Assembly: GCF_020194175.1 (NCBI RefSeq) | Contig: NZ_JADYVX010000005.1 | Coordinates: 124,001-188,000, forward strand | Direction: 5' to 3' | Length of the DNA: 64,000 nt | Source: Bradyrhizobium sp. BRP22 | Lineage (GTDB): Bacteria; Pseudomonadota; Alphaproteobacteria; Rhizobiales; Xanthobacteraceae | In this document: one piece after another, positions 1 to 8,982 of the stretch | Position numbering within the stretch: the first letter of the stretch is position 1 | Layout: each line of letters starts with the position of its first letter | Notes under the pieces: generated by a model | Databases searched by the model: none | The model's input: only the letters and a program-made list of their open reading frames with translations | Told to the model about the DNA's origin: nothing | Program-made: the position numbers and the translations under genes

Positions 1-531
1 CGGGTCACTGAGCACAGGCTCCACCGCCAGATCTTCCTCGGCAAACGGCGTTGGAATCCAGCCCAGCAATAGATCGATGCTCCGCTCGCGCAGTTCGCTG
101 TAACGCGTGGTGCCAAGTACCATCTGCGCAACGTTCAGGCGGATACCTGGATGGCGCCGCGTGAATCGATCGATCACGGCCGGAAGCAGGCCGGCCGCAA
201 TGCTTTCCGAACTACCGATGTGGAGCTGCCCAATGGTTGGATCGGCAAGAAATTCGAGCTCTTCCAGACCTTGCATCAGTTCGTCGAAGATCGCCGTGCC
301 GCGCTTGACGAGGGCACGCCCATACGGCGTGGCCTCGATGCCGTTGCGGCCGCGGTCGAGAAGCCGAAGCCCGAGTGCATGCTCCATGTCAGCAATTGCC
401 CTCGACACGGCGGGCTGCGAAATTGCCAGTTCGGCTGCGGCCTTTGCCATGCTGCCCCGCTGCACCACGACCAGCAGGATATGGAGATCGCGCAGCTTGA
501 TGCGGCGCCGGGCTCGCTCAATGGATTGCAT
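1..531 (-). CDS. LysR-family transcriptional regulator (C-terminus beyond window)
   Basis: The first 177 codons of a LysR-type regulator run off the left edge, so the C-terminal part is missing. Residues about 10-70 form the winged helix-turn-helix, with the typical SQPAVSRAIADMEHALG recognition segment followed by GLRLLDRGRNGIEATPYG. From about residue 93 the substrate-binding domain begins (GQLHIGSSESIAAGLLPAV). The ATG at 531 is chosen because the frame there begins immediately upstream of the HTH. It is divergent from the binding-protein gene at 645 with a gap of 113 bp, the normal arrangement for a LysR protein controlling its neighbour. The effector is unknown; a carboxylate taken up through the neighbour is a reasonable inference only. 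Confidence 0.9.
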   Translation of the reverse strand, partial: MQSIERARRRIKLRDLHILLVVVQRGSMAKAAAELAISQPAVSRAIADMEHALGLRLLDRGRNGIEATPYGRALVKRGTAIFDELMQGLEELEFLADPTIGQLHIGSSESIAAGLLPAVIDRFTRRHPGIRLNVAQMVLGTTRYSELRERSIDLLLGWIPTPFAEEDLAVEPVLSDP

Positions 532-644
532 GTCCGATCCTTATCAAAACAGTTATGAAACCCTCACATACTAGCATTGGACGGATATGCCCGCCTCAAG
601 CATCCTCTCGATACGATCCAGTCGTTTCAGTCGCGGAGGATCCG
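532..644. promoter_or_regulatory. Divergent LysR/Bug promoter region
   Basis: This 113-bp gap separates two divergent genes and must carry both promoters and probably the LysR binding site. I do not see a clear -35/-10 pair or an unambiguous T-N11-A box that I would defend. The call rests on gene arrangement. Confidence 0.4.
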
Positions 645-1637
645 ATGGTCTGGATGATGATGACGCGCCGCGAAATGCTGGCAATGTCAGGCGCCGGCAT
701 TGCTTTCTCCGTCGCCGGTCTCGTGCCGCAGAGCATCGCCGAGCCGAGCCCGAAGACCGTGCATATACTGACAGGCTTCACGCCCGGGCTCCCCGATGCC
801 GTGGCAAGGCTGGTTGCCGATCAGATGAAGGATTATGCCGCGTCGATCGTGGTCGAGACCCGGCCGGGCGCGAGCGGGCGCGTCGCGGTGGAGGCCGTGA
901 AGGCGGCCGCCCCCGATGGATCCGTCCTTCTGCTGGCGCCACTTGGCTTCTTGACGCTGTTTCCTCACGTCTACAAGACGCTCAGATACGAGCCGCGGGA
1001 TTTTATTCCGGTATCGACCGTCGCCTCATTCCCGACATTGCTGACGGTGGGTCCGAAGGTGCCGCGCGAGGTAAAGACGCTGGCTGAATTCATCACATGG
1101 TGCCGCGCCAATCCGACGCAGGCGACCTACGGCACGGCAGGTGCTGGATCGACGCTGCACTTCATCGGAGCGATGCTGGGCCGCACCGCGGGCTTCGAGT
1201 ATCTCCACGTACCCTATCAAGGCAGGGCCGCGATACAGGATCTCGTGAAAGGAGAGATCGCATCGGCCATCATGCCGCTCGGCAGTTCCCTTGGCCTGGT
1301 CCAGTCCGGAGAGCTTCGTGCGCTGGCGACCACGGGTCCGCGCCGCAGCCCATTTCTTCCCGATGTGCCCACGATGGCCGAAGCCGGCTATCCCTCGCTT
1401 GAGGACCTCACATGGTTTGGGTTTTTCGTTCCGGCAAAGACCCCGGCGGTAACAGTCGAAAGGCTCAATGGCTCGATCCAGTCGGCCTTACGCACCGACG
1501 AGGTAAAGGCCGGCATGGCAAAACAGTTCGTCGAGATTGACGCAATCCCGATGGCCGACTTTGCCCGGCTGCTCGCATCCGAATCCGGGCGGTGGAAAGC
1601 GATCGTGGAGGCAACCGAGTTCACGCCGACCAATTGA
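645..1637 (+). CDS. Bug/TctC-family periplasmic solute-binding protein
   Basis: A 330-residue protein of the tripartite tricarboxylate transporter binding-protein family (Bug/TctC). It has an N-terminal export signal with a twin arginine (TRREMLAMSGAGIAFSVAGL), then the family pattern GFTPGLPDAVARLVADQM, VETRPGASGRVAVEAV and VPYQGRAAIQDLV. The start at 645 is preferred over the upstream in-frame codon at 555 because a GGAGGA-like ribosome site lies 5 nt before it. No TctA/TctB membrane genes are adjacent, so it is an orphan binding protein, common in Bradyrhizobium. It would bind a carboxylate or similar small molecule in the periplasm, either for a distant TctAB pair or as a sensor. The divergent LysR gene is the likely regulator. 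The ligand cannot be read from the sequence. Confidence 0.85.
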   Translation: MVWMMMTRREMLAMSGAGIAFSVAGLVPQSIAEPSPKTVHILTGFTPGLPDAVARLVADQMKDYAASIVVETRPGASGRVAVEAVKAAAPDGSVLLLAPLGFLTLFPHVYKTLRYEPRDFIPVSTVASFPTLLTVGPKVPREVKTLAEFITWCRANPTQATYGTAGAGSTLHFIGAMLGRTAGFEYLHVPYQGRAAIQDLVKGEIASAIMPLGSSLGLVQSGELRALATTGPRRSPFLPDVPTMAEAGYPSLEDLTWFGFFVPAKTPAVTVERLNGSIQSALRTDEVKAGMAKQFVEIDAIPMADFARLLASESGRWKAIVEATEFTPTN

Positions 1638-1664
1638 AGGTCTCGGCCCCCCAGTGTCCCTGTT

Positions 1665-3905
1665 CTACGCCGCGACCACGCGCGGGCCCGGCTCGACGGC
1701 GTCGGACGGCTCGCACGGCTTTGTCAGCATCGTCACTTCGGAGAAGCCGACCGCGGCAAGCTGCTCGCACATCACGCGGCGGGCATCGTCGGCCATCGAG
1801 GCATCCGGCACCACGACGGCGCGGGCATGCGCCGTCAGCAGATCGGCCGGCAGGTCGGAAGCCGCGCCGGCGTCGAGCAGCACGTGGTCATAGACACTGA
1901 GCAGCGCATCGATCGCGAGCGCGACCCGCGGCGACTGCAATTGGGTGCGATCGAAACCGGGCCGGCCGGCACTGACCAGATTCACGCGTGACAACCGGTC
2001 GCGCGTGATGATCTCCGAGAACGTCGCCTCGCCCTGCATCAATTCGGCGAACCCGGGCGCGCCAGGATCGGTCGATACTGCCGTCAGCGTCGGCGATGCC
2101 GCCGCGAGATCGACGACGGCGACCTTGGCCTCACGCGCCATCAGCCGCGCCAGCGTCAGCGTGGTCAGCGCCATGCTCTCGCTCGAGGCCGTCCCCAACA
2201 CCGTGACCTTGCGGGCATCGGCGCCAGCGCGGCGCAGTTCCGTGGCAAGCTGCTCGATCTCTCCGATGGCTGCGGGCGCTTCCGGTTGCGGCGCAATGGA
2301 TGCGGCTTCGGCCTCCGGCTCGACCTCTTCTGGTTCCGACTCCGTTTCTGGCTCATCGCGGGTCTCGGCCGCCGCAGCGCGAACGGGTGGCCGCGCGGTC
2401 GCTTGCGGCGCGACGGGTGCCGCGGCGGCCCGCGGCGCGGTCATGCGCAGGAGTTCGCCGGTGATGATCAGGCCGGAAGAGAGCAACAGCGTCGCCAGGG
2501 TCGCGATCAGCACGATCGGCAGCTTCTTCGGATAGGCCGGCGTGTTGGAGACCGAAGCGCGCGAGATGATGCGGCCATCGGACGGTCCGGCGTCGATGTT
2601 CTCGCGGGTATTGGCTTCGCGGTATTTCGCCAGATAGGATTCGAGCAGGTCGCGCTGCGCCTTGGCCTCGCGCTCCAGCGCGCGGAGCTGGACGTCCTGG
2701 CCGTTATAGGAGGACGCCTGCTTCTTCAGTTGATCGAGGCTCGCGCTCAGCGCCTCGACGCGACCGCCGGCGACGCGCGCATCATTGTCGAGCGAGCGGG
2801 AGATCTTGCTGGCCTCCTCCCGCAACTGGCGATCGAGATCGGCGAGCTGCGCCTTCAATTCCTTGATGCGCGGATGATTGTCGAGCAGCGTCGATGATTG
2901 CTCGGCGAGCTGAGCGCGCAGCGTCACGCGCTGCTCGCTGAGGCGGCGGATCAGTTCGGAGTTGAAGATTTCGGAAGCTTCGATCGGCTTGCCGCTCTGC
3001 AGCATCTCGCGGATCAGTCGCGCCTTGGTCTCGGCATCGGCCTTCAGCGCGCGCGCATTATTGAGCTGTGTGTTGAGCTCACCCATCTGCTGGTTGGACA
3101 ACGAGGTATTGTTGGTGCCAATGAACAGGCTCGACTTGGAGCGGAAATCCTCGACGCGGGATTCGGCGTCCGCGACCTTCTTCCGCAAATTCTCGATCTC
3201 GCCGGCAAGCCACTGGCTCGCCGTCTTCGCCTGCTCCTGCCGCGCATTCTGCTGCAGCACCAGGTACCCTTCGGCGATCGAGTTGGCGACGCGCGCGGCA
3301 AGCTCGGGATCTCGCGACTGGAATTCGACCACGATGACGCGCGACTTGTCGACCGCGTAAGCCTGCAGGCGCTCGTAATAGGCTTCCAGCACACGCTCCT
3401 CCGGCGTCAGTGAGAACGGGTCGCGCCCGATGCCGAACAGCGCCAGCAGCGATTTCAGAGGCGAAAAGCCCTGCAGCACCGGATCGAATTCCGGCCGCTC
3501 GGCGAGCTTGTTCTTCTTGATGATCTCGCGCGCGAGATCGCGCGACAGCAGGAGCTGCACCTGGCTGGTGACGGCTTCCGGATCGACGACGTTGCGCTCC
3601 TCGTTGCGCTCGCCGCTCGGCCGCAGGAACACGTTCTCGCGGCCGTCGATCAGGATGCGGGCTTCGGACTTGTAGCGCGGCGTCACCATGTTGACCGCGG
3701 CCAGCGACAGCGTGAACGCCAGCACCGTCGGCACGATGATCCAGCTCCGCCGGCGCATCAGCGCATGACCGAGCGCCGGCAGGTCGAGATCCCCTGCGGG
3801 CGACACGGCCGCCGATGCAGGCTCGGCCGCGGCCGGCGCAGGCTTTGCGAGCGCGCGCCGGACCACGGCCCTGTCCTTGCCGAAACGCCAGAACGCTAAA
3901 CGCAT
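1665..3905 (-). CDS. GumC/ExoP-type polysaccharide co-polymerase with a degenerate C-terminal ATPase domain
   Basis: A 746-residue inner-membrane protein of the Wzz/GumC/ExoP chain-length family, acting in exopolysaccharide polymerisation and export. Wzz domain and TM1 lie at about 40-75, a long periplasmic coiled coil at about 200-430, a proline-containing segment (SNTPAYPKK) before TM2 at about 463-486, then an acidic/Ala-Pro linker (500-550) and a cytoplasmic BY-kinase-like fold (565-735). The kinase-like part is decayed: the Walker A position reads VLGTASSESMALTTLTL (569-585) with no GK[ST] signature, Walker A' reads VAVVDLAAASP with only one Asp, Walker B is HVLLDAGA, and there is no C-terminal tyrosine cluster. 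It is therefore probably not a kinase but a structural scaffold. It is divergent from the glycosyltransferase at 4170. Confidence 0.88.
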   Translation of the reverse strand: MRLAFWRFGKDRAVVRRALAKPAPAAAEPASAAVSPAGDLDLPALGHALMRRRSWIIVPTVLAFTLSLAAVNMVTPRYKSEARILIDGRENVFLRPSGERNEERNVVDPEAVTSQVQLLLSRDLAREIIKKNKLAERPEFDPVLQGFSPLKSLLALFGIGRDPFSLTPEERVLEAYYERLQAYAVDKSRVIVVEFQSRDPELAARVANSIAEGYLVLQQNARQEQAKTASQWLAGEIENLRKKVADAESRVEDFRSKSSLFIGTNNTSLSNQQMGELNTQLNNARALKADAETKARLIREMLQSGKPIEASEIFNSELIRRLSEQRVTLRAQLAEQSSTLLDNHPRIKELKAQLADLDRQLREEASKISRSLDNDARVAGGRVEALSASLDQLKKQASSYNGQDVQLRALEREAKAQRDLLESYLAKYREANTRENIDAGPSDGRIISRASVSNTPAYPKKLPIVLIATLATLLLSSGLIITGELLRMTAPRAAAAPVAPQATARPPVRAAAAETRDEPETESEPEEVEPEAEAASIAPQPEAPAAIGEIEQLATELRRAGADARKVTVLGTASSESMALTTLTLARLMAREAKVAVVDLAAASPTLTAVSTDPGAPGFAELMQGEATFSEIITRDRLSRVNLVSAGRPGFDRTQLQSPRVALAIDALLSVYDHVLLDAGAASDLPADLLTAHARAVVVPDASMADDARRVMCEQLAAVGFSEVTMLTKPCEPSDAVEPGPRVVAA

Positions 3906-4169
3906 CGCTCACTCCCGCGGGGACGCCACTCAATCTACCTCAGCCGGGGCGATTACACTCCATTAAGGTTGCCGCTGGGTTAACCGGCACGATTGACGGG
4001 CAGCAGCGCACGCTCTCACCCATGCGTCATGCTTTGTTAACCATGAACGTCCTTAATCGGCCGCGATATTTGCCGGGATTCCAAGAATGCGCCGCCAGCG
4101 CGCCATTGCTTCATGCCTGCTTGCCATGCTTGCGCGCAGCGCTTCCACCAGCGTTGGCGAGCGCCCGAC

Positions 4170-5306
4170 GTGACTATCGGTTCCGACCAGCCGCTCCGCA
4201 TCCTGCATGTCGTGCGCGCCCCTGTCGGCGGCATCTTTCGCCACATCCTCGACGTCGCCAACGGACAGATCGAGCGCGGTCATCACGTCGGAATCGTCGC
4301 CGACAGCATCACGGGCGGTGAGCGCGCCGCTACCGCGCTTGCTGAAATCGAGCCGCGCCTGAAGCTCGGCGTGTGCCGCGTCGCCATTCGCCGCGAGCCG
4401 CGGTTCGCAGATGTCATGGTCTGGGCGCAGATCGCCGGTCTGATCTGGAGATTGAAGCCGGATGTGCTGCACGGCCATGGCGCCAAGGCCGGCGCCTATG
4501 TCCGCCTGCGGCCGCACTCGAAGCACACCATTCGCGTCTACACGCCGCATGGCGGTTCGCTGCATTACCCGCTGGACACGCTGAAGGGCAATTTCTACAG
4601 CCGGCTCGAACGGGCGCTGATGAACAGCACCGACCTGTTCCTGTTCGAGAGCGCTTTCGCACGTGACACCTATCAGCGCACCGTCGGCACTTCGACCAGC
4701 GGCGTCGTGAGCTGCGTGTTCAACGGCGTGACCGCCGAGGAATTCGATCCCGTGGAGCGCGCCGAGGATGCCACCGACATCGTCTATGTCGGCGAATTCC
4801 GTCACATCAAGGGCGCCGACCTCCTGATCGATGCCGTGGCGAAACTGCGCGCCGAGGGCAAGCCGGTGGCGCTGACCCTTGCCGGCGACGGCGAGGAATC
4901 GGAGAAGCTGAAGGCGCAGGTCGAGCGGCTCGCGCTCGACGACGCCGCGCGCTTCATCGGCCACGTCAAAGCACGCTACGGATTCTCGAAGGGCAAGCTG
5001 CTGGTCGTTCCCTCCCGCGGCGATTCGATGCCCTATGTCGTGATCGAGGCCGCGGCCGCGGGGATTCCGATGGTGGCAGCCAATGTTGGCGGCATCCCCG
5101 AGATCTTCGGCCCGTATACCGACGCGCTGTTCGCGCCGAGCAACGCAGCGGCCATGGCCGAAGCGATCGGCCGCGCGCTCGATGATCCCGCGGCGACGCT
5201 GGCGCGCGCGCAGGCGTTGCGCGAACGCATTTCCGCGCATTTTTCACAGCGCGCCATGGTCGAGGGCGTACTCGCCGGCTATCGCGACGCGTTTGCCAAT
5301 CGTTAA
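4170..5306 (+). CDS. Family 4-like GT-B glycosyltransferase
   Basis: About 378 residues with a GT-B fold. The N-terminal half starts PLRILHVVRAPVGGIFRHI and holds the acceptor side (DVLHGHGAKAG, YTPHGGSL). The C-terminal half carries the nucleotide-sugar site (DIVYVGEFRHIKGADLLIDA, LTLAGDGEE, then PYVVIEAAAAGIPMVAANVG with the conserved Glu). It probably transfers a sugar to the lipid-linked exopolysaccharide repeat unit in the cytoplasm. A GTG at 4170 sits just before the conserved start of the fold. An ATG at 4113 would add 19 residues without family character, so the GTG is preferred but not certain. It is divergent from the chain-length gene and co-directional with the sugar transferase and polymerase genes. 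Donor and acceptor are unknown. Confidence 0.85.
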   Translation: MTIGSDQPLRILHVVRAPVGGIFRHILDVANGQIERGHHVGIVADSITGGERAATALAEIEPRLKLGVCRVAIRREPRFADVMVWAQIAGLIWRLKPDVLHGHGAKAGAYVRLRPHSKHTIRVYTPHGGSLHYPLDTLKGNFYSRLERALMNSTDLFLFESAFARDTYQRTVGTSTSGVVSCVFNGVTAEEFDPVERAEDATDIVYVGEFRHIKGADLLIDAVAKLRAEGKPVALTLAGDGEESEKLKAQVERLALDDAARFIGHVKARYGFSKGKLLVVPSRGDSMPYVVIEAAAAGIPMVAANVGGIPEIFGPYTDALFAPSNAAAMAEAIGRALDDPAATLARAQALRERISAHFSQRAMVEGVLAGYRDAFANR

Positions 5307-5317
5307 CCTTTACTTAC
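5303..5317 (+). promoter_or_regulatory. Weak CtrA-like half-site pair (TTAA-N7-TTAC)
   Basis: TTAA at 5303-5306 and TTAC at 5314-5317 are separated by seven bases, one mismatch from the alphaproteobacterial CtrA consensus TTAA-N7-TTAA. It overlaps the stop codon of the glycosyltransferase gene and lies upstream of the sugar-transferase gene. It could be chance. Confidence 0.15.
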
Positions 5318-5405
5318 CGACGTAACCGTTTGTTCCGATTTCTCCCCTAATCCGTGAGGCGAGGCAATTCCGCAGCGGCCTCCGCATCCCCATGTGCGGC
5401 CGCGA

Positions 5406-5454
5406 GAGCATGATCCGGAAAAGTGAGTACCGGTTTTCCGAAAAGATCATGCTC
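5406..5454. repeat. Dispersed palindromic element, family D copy 1
   Basis: A 49-bp element with GAGCATGATC at the left and GATCATGCTC at the right, and inner CGGAAAA / TTTTCCG arms. Related elements occur at 31111 and 56724. It can form a hairpin in RNA or DNA. It lies just upstream of the sugar-transferase gene, and an in-frame ATG at 5423 is part of the repeat, which argues against using that ATG as the start. Confidence 0.8.
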
Positions 5455-5473
5455 AAACAACGGACGTGACGAC

Positions 5474-7012
5474 GTGGAACCGATCAACGCACGCTCGATG
5501 CTGGACGCGGCAGCGACCGCCGGTGGCGGCCGTCCGCCCGTCGAACGGCGCCGCAGACTATCGCCCGCCGCCCTCGCCGTTGCCAATGACAAGGTCCGCG
5601 GCGCCTATTCGCCCGTTGTCATCACCGGCATCGCTCGCCTGATCGATTTCACGCTGCTGAGCCTGGTCGGCGTCGCGCTATATCTCTGGTACGTGATGCC
5701 GCTCTCGGGATTCCGCTGGGAATATGTCGCGGCGATCCTTGCCATGGCGATATCGGCGGTGGTCGGCTTCCAGGCCGCCGATCTCTACGAAGTCCAGATG
5801 TTCCGCGGACAGTTGCGGCAGACGACGCGGATGATCTCGTCCTGGGCCATCGTGTTTCTGCTGTTCATCGGTGTGTCGTTCCTGGTCAAGCTCGGCGGCG
5901 AGATCTCACGGGTATGGCTGACGGCATTCTTCTTCGTGGGCCTCGCGGCCCTGATCGTCGAGCGGCTGATCCTGCGCGGCCTGGTGCGGCGCTGGGCGCG
6001 CGACGGCCGGCTCGATCGTCGCACCGTGATCGTCGGCGCCGACCAGAACGGCGAGCAGCTCGTCGCAGCGCTCAACGCGCAGCCCGACACCGACATCCGC
6101 GTGCTCGGCGTGTTCGACGACCGCAACGATGATCGCGCGCTTGATACTTGCGCCGGCAGCCCGAAGCTCGGCAAGGTCGACGACATCGTCGAGTTCGCCC
6201 GCCGCACCCGCGTCGACCTCGTGCTGTTCGCGCTGCCGATCTCGGCCGAGACCCGCATCCTGCAGATGTTGAAGAAGCTCTGGGTGCTGCCGCTCGATAT
6301 CCGCCTGTCTGCGCACACCAACAGGCTGCGCTTCCGCCCCCGCTCCTATTCCTATCTCGGCAAGGTGCCGACGCTCGACGTGTTCGAGGCTCCGATCACC
6401 GACTGGGACCTCGTGACGAAATGGCTGTTCGACCGCATCGTCGGCGGCCTGATCCTCATCGCCGCGCTGCCGGTGATGGGGCTGGTGGCGCTCGCGGTGA
6501 AGCTCGACAGTCCGGGCCCGGTGCTGTTCCGCCAGAAGCGGTTCGGCTTCAACAATGAGCGGATCGACGTCTACAAGTTCCGCTCGCTCTACCATCACCA
6601 GGCCGATCCCACCGCCTCGAAGGTCGTGACCAAGGACGATCCGCGCGTCACCCGCGTCGGCCGCTTCATCCGCAAGAGCAGCCTCGACGAACTGCCGCAG
6701 CTCTTCAACGTCGTGCTGAAGGGCAACCTCTCCCTGGTCGGCCCGCGTCCGCATGCGGTGCAGGGCAAATTGCAGAACCGCCTGTTCGACGAAGCCGTCG
6801 ACGGCTATTTCGCCCGCCACCGCGTCAAGCCCGGCATCACCGGATGGGCGCAAATCAACGGCTGGCGCGGCGAAGTCGATACCGACGAGAAGATCCAGAA
6901 GCGCGTCGAGTTCGATCTCTATTACATCGAGAACTGGTCGGTGCTGTTCGACCTCTACATCCTCCTGAAGACGCCGTTCTCGCTGCTGACCAAGAACGAG
7001 AACGCGTATTGA
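5474..7012 (+). CDS. Undecaprenyl-phosphate glucose phosphotransferase (WcaJ/GumD type)
   Basis: A polyisoprenyl-phosphate hexose-1-phosphate transferase of about 512 residues that loads the first sugar of the exopolysaccharide unit onto undecaprenyl phosphate. The N-terminal half has four or five membrane segments ([19 protein letters not shown] onward), then a CoA-binding/Rossmann-like region ([17 protein letters not shown]). The C-terminal catalytic domain shows [24 protein letters not shown], the [13 protein letters not shown] segment and [10 protein letters not shown], all hallmarks of the bacterial sugar transferase family. The GTG at 5474 is chosen because the earlier ATG (5423) lies inside a dispersed repeat; an ATG at 5498 is also possible. 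It probably acts with the neighbouring glycosyltransferase, polymerase and chain-length protein. Confidence 0.9.
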   Translation: MEPINARSMLDAAATAGGGRPPVERRRRLSPAALAVANDKVRGAYSPVVITGIARLIDFTLLSLVGVALYLWYVMPLSGFRWEYVAAILAMAISAVVGFQAADLYEVQMFRGQLRQTTRMISSWAIVFLLFIGVSFLVKLGGEISRVWLTAFFFVGLAALIVERLILRGLVRRWARDGRLDRRTVIVGADQNGEQLVAALNAQPDTDIRVLGVFDDRNDDRALDTCAGSPKLGKVDDIVEFARRTRVDLVLFALPISAETRILQMLKKLWVLPLDIRLSAHTNRLRFRPRSYSYLGKVPTLDVFEAPITDWDLVTKWLFDRIVGGLILIAALPVMGLVALAVKLDSPGPVLFRQKRFGFNNERIDVYKFRSLYHHQADPTASKVVTKDDPRVTRVGRFIRKSSLDELPQLFNVVLKGNLSLVGPRPHAVQGKLQNRLFDEAVDGYFARHRVKPGITGWAQINGWRGEVDTDEKIQKRVEFDLYYIENWSVLFDLYILLKTPFSLLTKNENAY

Positions 7013-7044
7013 CGATGGAACTATCTCCACGATGGCGCTGCGCC

Positions 7045-7147
7045 CCCTCTCCCGCTTGCGGGGGGCTGGAGCGCGATTCAAAGTCTTTGAGTGGAGATAG
7101 TCGGTCACCCGGCGCTACGCGCCGACCTCGCCCGCAAGCGGGAGAGG
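7045..7147. repeat. Dispersed inverted repeat, family C copy 1
   Basis: Outer arms CCTCTCCCGCTTGCGGG and CCCGCAAGCGGGAGAGG are complementary, with an inner CGGCGCTACGCGCCG hairpin. A second copy, also carrying CACTCAAGGACT-like inner sequence, is at 39469. It fills most of the gap between the sugar transferase and the polymerase gene and would form a strong stem-loop in a read-through transcript. Confidence 0.8.
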
Positions 7148-7177
7148 TGAAGTGAGTCCGCGGATGGACCGTTCATA

Positions 7178-8446
7178 ATGGCCTACGCCGCAACAGCGGG
7201 CACCTCCCTGCCGCACGCCGCGCCCGGCGTGCTGGCGCTGCAGCGCGCGATGGTGTGGCTCGCGGGCGCTTCCAGCGCGATTGTCTTCATCGAGCCGAGC
7301 CCGTATGAGCTGGTCACGCTCACGGCCGCCGTGATCTTTTTCGCGACGGGCCTGCGGATGCGGCTCGCTTTCATGCCGCTGCTGCTCGCCCTCGTCGTGC
7401 TCAATGTCGGCTACAGCATCGGCGCCATCCCGTTCCTCGACAGGCCGGAGATCGCGACCTGGATCGCGACGTCCTGGTACATGGCGATCACCGTGCTGTT
7501 CTTCGCCATGGTCGTCGCCGAGGATACCGAGGCGCGGCTCGACATGCTCCGGCGCGGCCTGGTCGTGGGCGCAATGATCGCATCGCTCGCCGCGGTCGGC
7601 GGCTACTTCCATCTGGTGCCCGGCGGCTACGATCTCCTGACGCTGTATGGCCGCGCGCGCGGCACGTTCAAGGATCCGAACGTGCTCGGTGCCTTCCTGA
7701 TCCTGCCGGCGCTGTTCTCGCTGCAAAGCGTCGTCTCCGCTCCTCTCGGCAAGGCGTTCCGCAACACTATTGCCTTCGGCATCATGTCGCTGGCGATCCT
7801 GCTCGCGTTCTCGCGCGCGGCGTGGGGCGGGCTGATCATCACCGCGGCCTTCATGCTGGTGCTGATGGTGTTGACCAGCCGCTCGCAGGCGGAGCGCTCG
7901 CGCATCATCGTGATGGCGCTCGTTGCCGTCATCCTCGCGGTCGCGCTGGTCGCGATCCTGTTGTCGTTCGATACGATCGCGGAGATGTTCAAGCAGCGCG
8001 CCAGCTTCGACCAGAGCTATGACGAAGGCCGCTTCGGCCGATTCGGGCGGCACATCCTCGGGGCCGAGATGGCGCTCGACCTGCCCTTCGGCGTCGGTCC
8101 GCTGCAGTTCCGCAACTATTTCCCCGAGGACACCCACAACTCCTATCTGAACGCCTTCATGTCAGGGGGCTGGATCTCCGGCATCACCTATCCGGCGCTG
8201 GTGTTCGTCACCGTGATCACGGGCTTCCGCTATGTCTTCCTGCCCGTGCCCTGGCAGCGGACCTATCTTGCGATCTTCGCAGCCTTCCTCGGCACCGTGG
8301 CCGAAAGCTTCATCATCGACACCGACCATTGGCGGCACTTCTGGATGATGTTGGGGGCGATGTGGGGCATGTATGTCGCCGCGGCGCGCTACCGGGCGGT
8401 CTCCCAACCGGCGCTCACCGCCGAGGCGGCCGCCCGCGCTTCCTAG
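7178..8446 (+). CDS. O-antigen ligase/Wzy-like polysaccharide polymerase
   Basis: A 422-residue polytopic membrane protein, with roughly ten or more hydrophobic segments spread over the whole length. The central part has the O-antigen-ligase/Wzy pattern RARGTFKDPNVLGAFLILP followed by a run with SRAAWGG. A large periplasmic loop includes RFGRFGRHILGAEMA and DTHNSYLNAFMSGGW, where a conserved His/Asn-Ser-Tyr motif is usual for the family. It most likely polymerises lipid-linked repeat units made by the upstream sugar transferase and glycosyltransferase. Its last 32 bp overlap the end of the convergent MarR gene. The polysaccharide is not known, and ligation to lipid A cannot be excluded from sequence alone. 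Confidence 0.83.
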   Translation: MAYAATAGTSLPHAAPGVLALQRAMVWLAGASSAIVFIEPSPYELVTLTAAVIFFATGLRMRLAFMPLLLALVVLNVGYSIGAIPFLDRPEIATWIATSWYMAITVLFFAMVVAEDTEARLDMLRRGLVVGAMIASLAAVGGYFHLVPGGYDLLTLYGRARGTFKDPNVLGAFLILPALFSLQSVVSAPLGKAFRNTIAFGIMSLAILLAFSRAAWGGLIITAAFMLVLMVLTSRSQAERSRIIVMALVAVILAVALVAILLSFDTIAEMFKQRASFDQSYDEGRFGRFGRHILGAEMALDLPFGVGPLQFRNYFPEDTHNSYLNAFMSGGWISGITYPALVFVTVITGFRYVFLPVPWQRTYLAIFAAFLGTVAESFIIDTDHWRHFWMMLGAMWGMYVAAARYRAVSQPALTAEAAARAS

Positions 8447-8936
8447 CCGGCTTCTCATCCGGCGTATCGATCAGCCCCTTGAGCTTCTCGGTCGCCTCCA
8501 GCACGGCCTTGTAGCCTTCGTTGGCGAAGCGCAGCAGCAGTTGCAGCTCAGCTTCCGAATAGGTGCTCCAGAGCCGGTGCATCTCCTCCTGCATCGGCAC
8601 GTAGTATCGGCCGATCCGCGCAACGTTCTCCGGCACGGTGACGATGAAGACCTTGCGTCGGTCGCTCTCGTCGCGCTCGCGACGCACGAAGCCGGCCTTC
8701 TCCAGGCGGTCGACCACGCCGGTGATGGCGCCGGTCGTGAGCCCGGTGACCTCCGCGAGCCGGCCTGCCGTCACACGGCCTTCGAGGATCAGGAAATCGA
8801 GGCATTCGAGGTCGGAACCGGAAATTCCCGCCACATTGGCAACGGCTTGCCCGTACAGCACGCCCTGTGCCGACGACCGCCGCATCGCCTCTTCCAATTC
8901 CTGCATCAGCGCCGCTCGCGGCTGCAACCTTGACAA
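8415..8936 (-). CDS. MarR-family transcriptional regulator
   Basis: A 173-residue regulator with the MarR winged-helix core: SDLECLDFLILEG, RLAEVTGLTTGAITGVVDRLE recognition helix region, and the wing FVRRERDESDRRKVFIV. The C-terminus is basic (KPARKRGRPPRR), resembling an AT-hook (GRPP), an additional minor-groove contact. It is divergent from the FAD monooxygenase gene, and a perfect 19-bp inverted repeat lies 28 bp upstream of its start, so it probably represses both itself and the monooxygenase until an aromatic-type ligand binds (inference). Its 3' end overlaps the polymerase gene on the other strand by 32 bp. Confidence 0.9.
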   Translation of the reverse strand: MSRLQPRAALMQELEEAMRRSSAQGVLYGQAVANVAGISGSDLECLDFLILEGRVTAGRLAEVTGLTTGAITGVVDRLEKAGFVRRERDESDRRKVFIVTVPENVARIGRYYVPMQEEMHRLWSTYSEAELQLLLRFANEGYKAVLEATEKLKGLIDTPDEKPARKRGRPPRR

Positions 8937-8963
8937 GATCTCTCCTTTTCCTTAGCAAATGTA

Positions 8964-8982
8964 TATCTTACATATTAAGATA
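8964..8982. promoter_or_regulatory. Candidate MarR operator
   Basis: TATCTTA-CATAT-TAAGATA is a perfect inverted repeat with 7-bp arms and a 5-bp spacer, in an AT-rich island of an otherwise GC-rich region. It lies between the divergent MarR and monooxygenase genes. Size and symmetry fit a MarR dimer site. Confidence 0.75.

Noticed and set aside
4053..5240. Reverse frame over the glycosyltransferase
   Set aside because: Repetitive His/Asp/Arg sequence and no ribosome site; antisense shadow.
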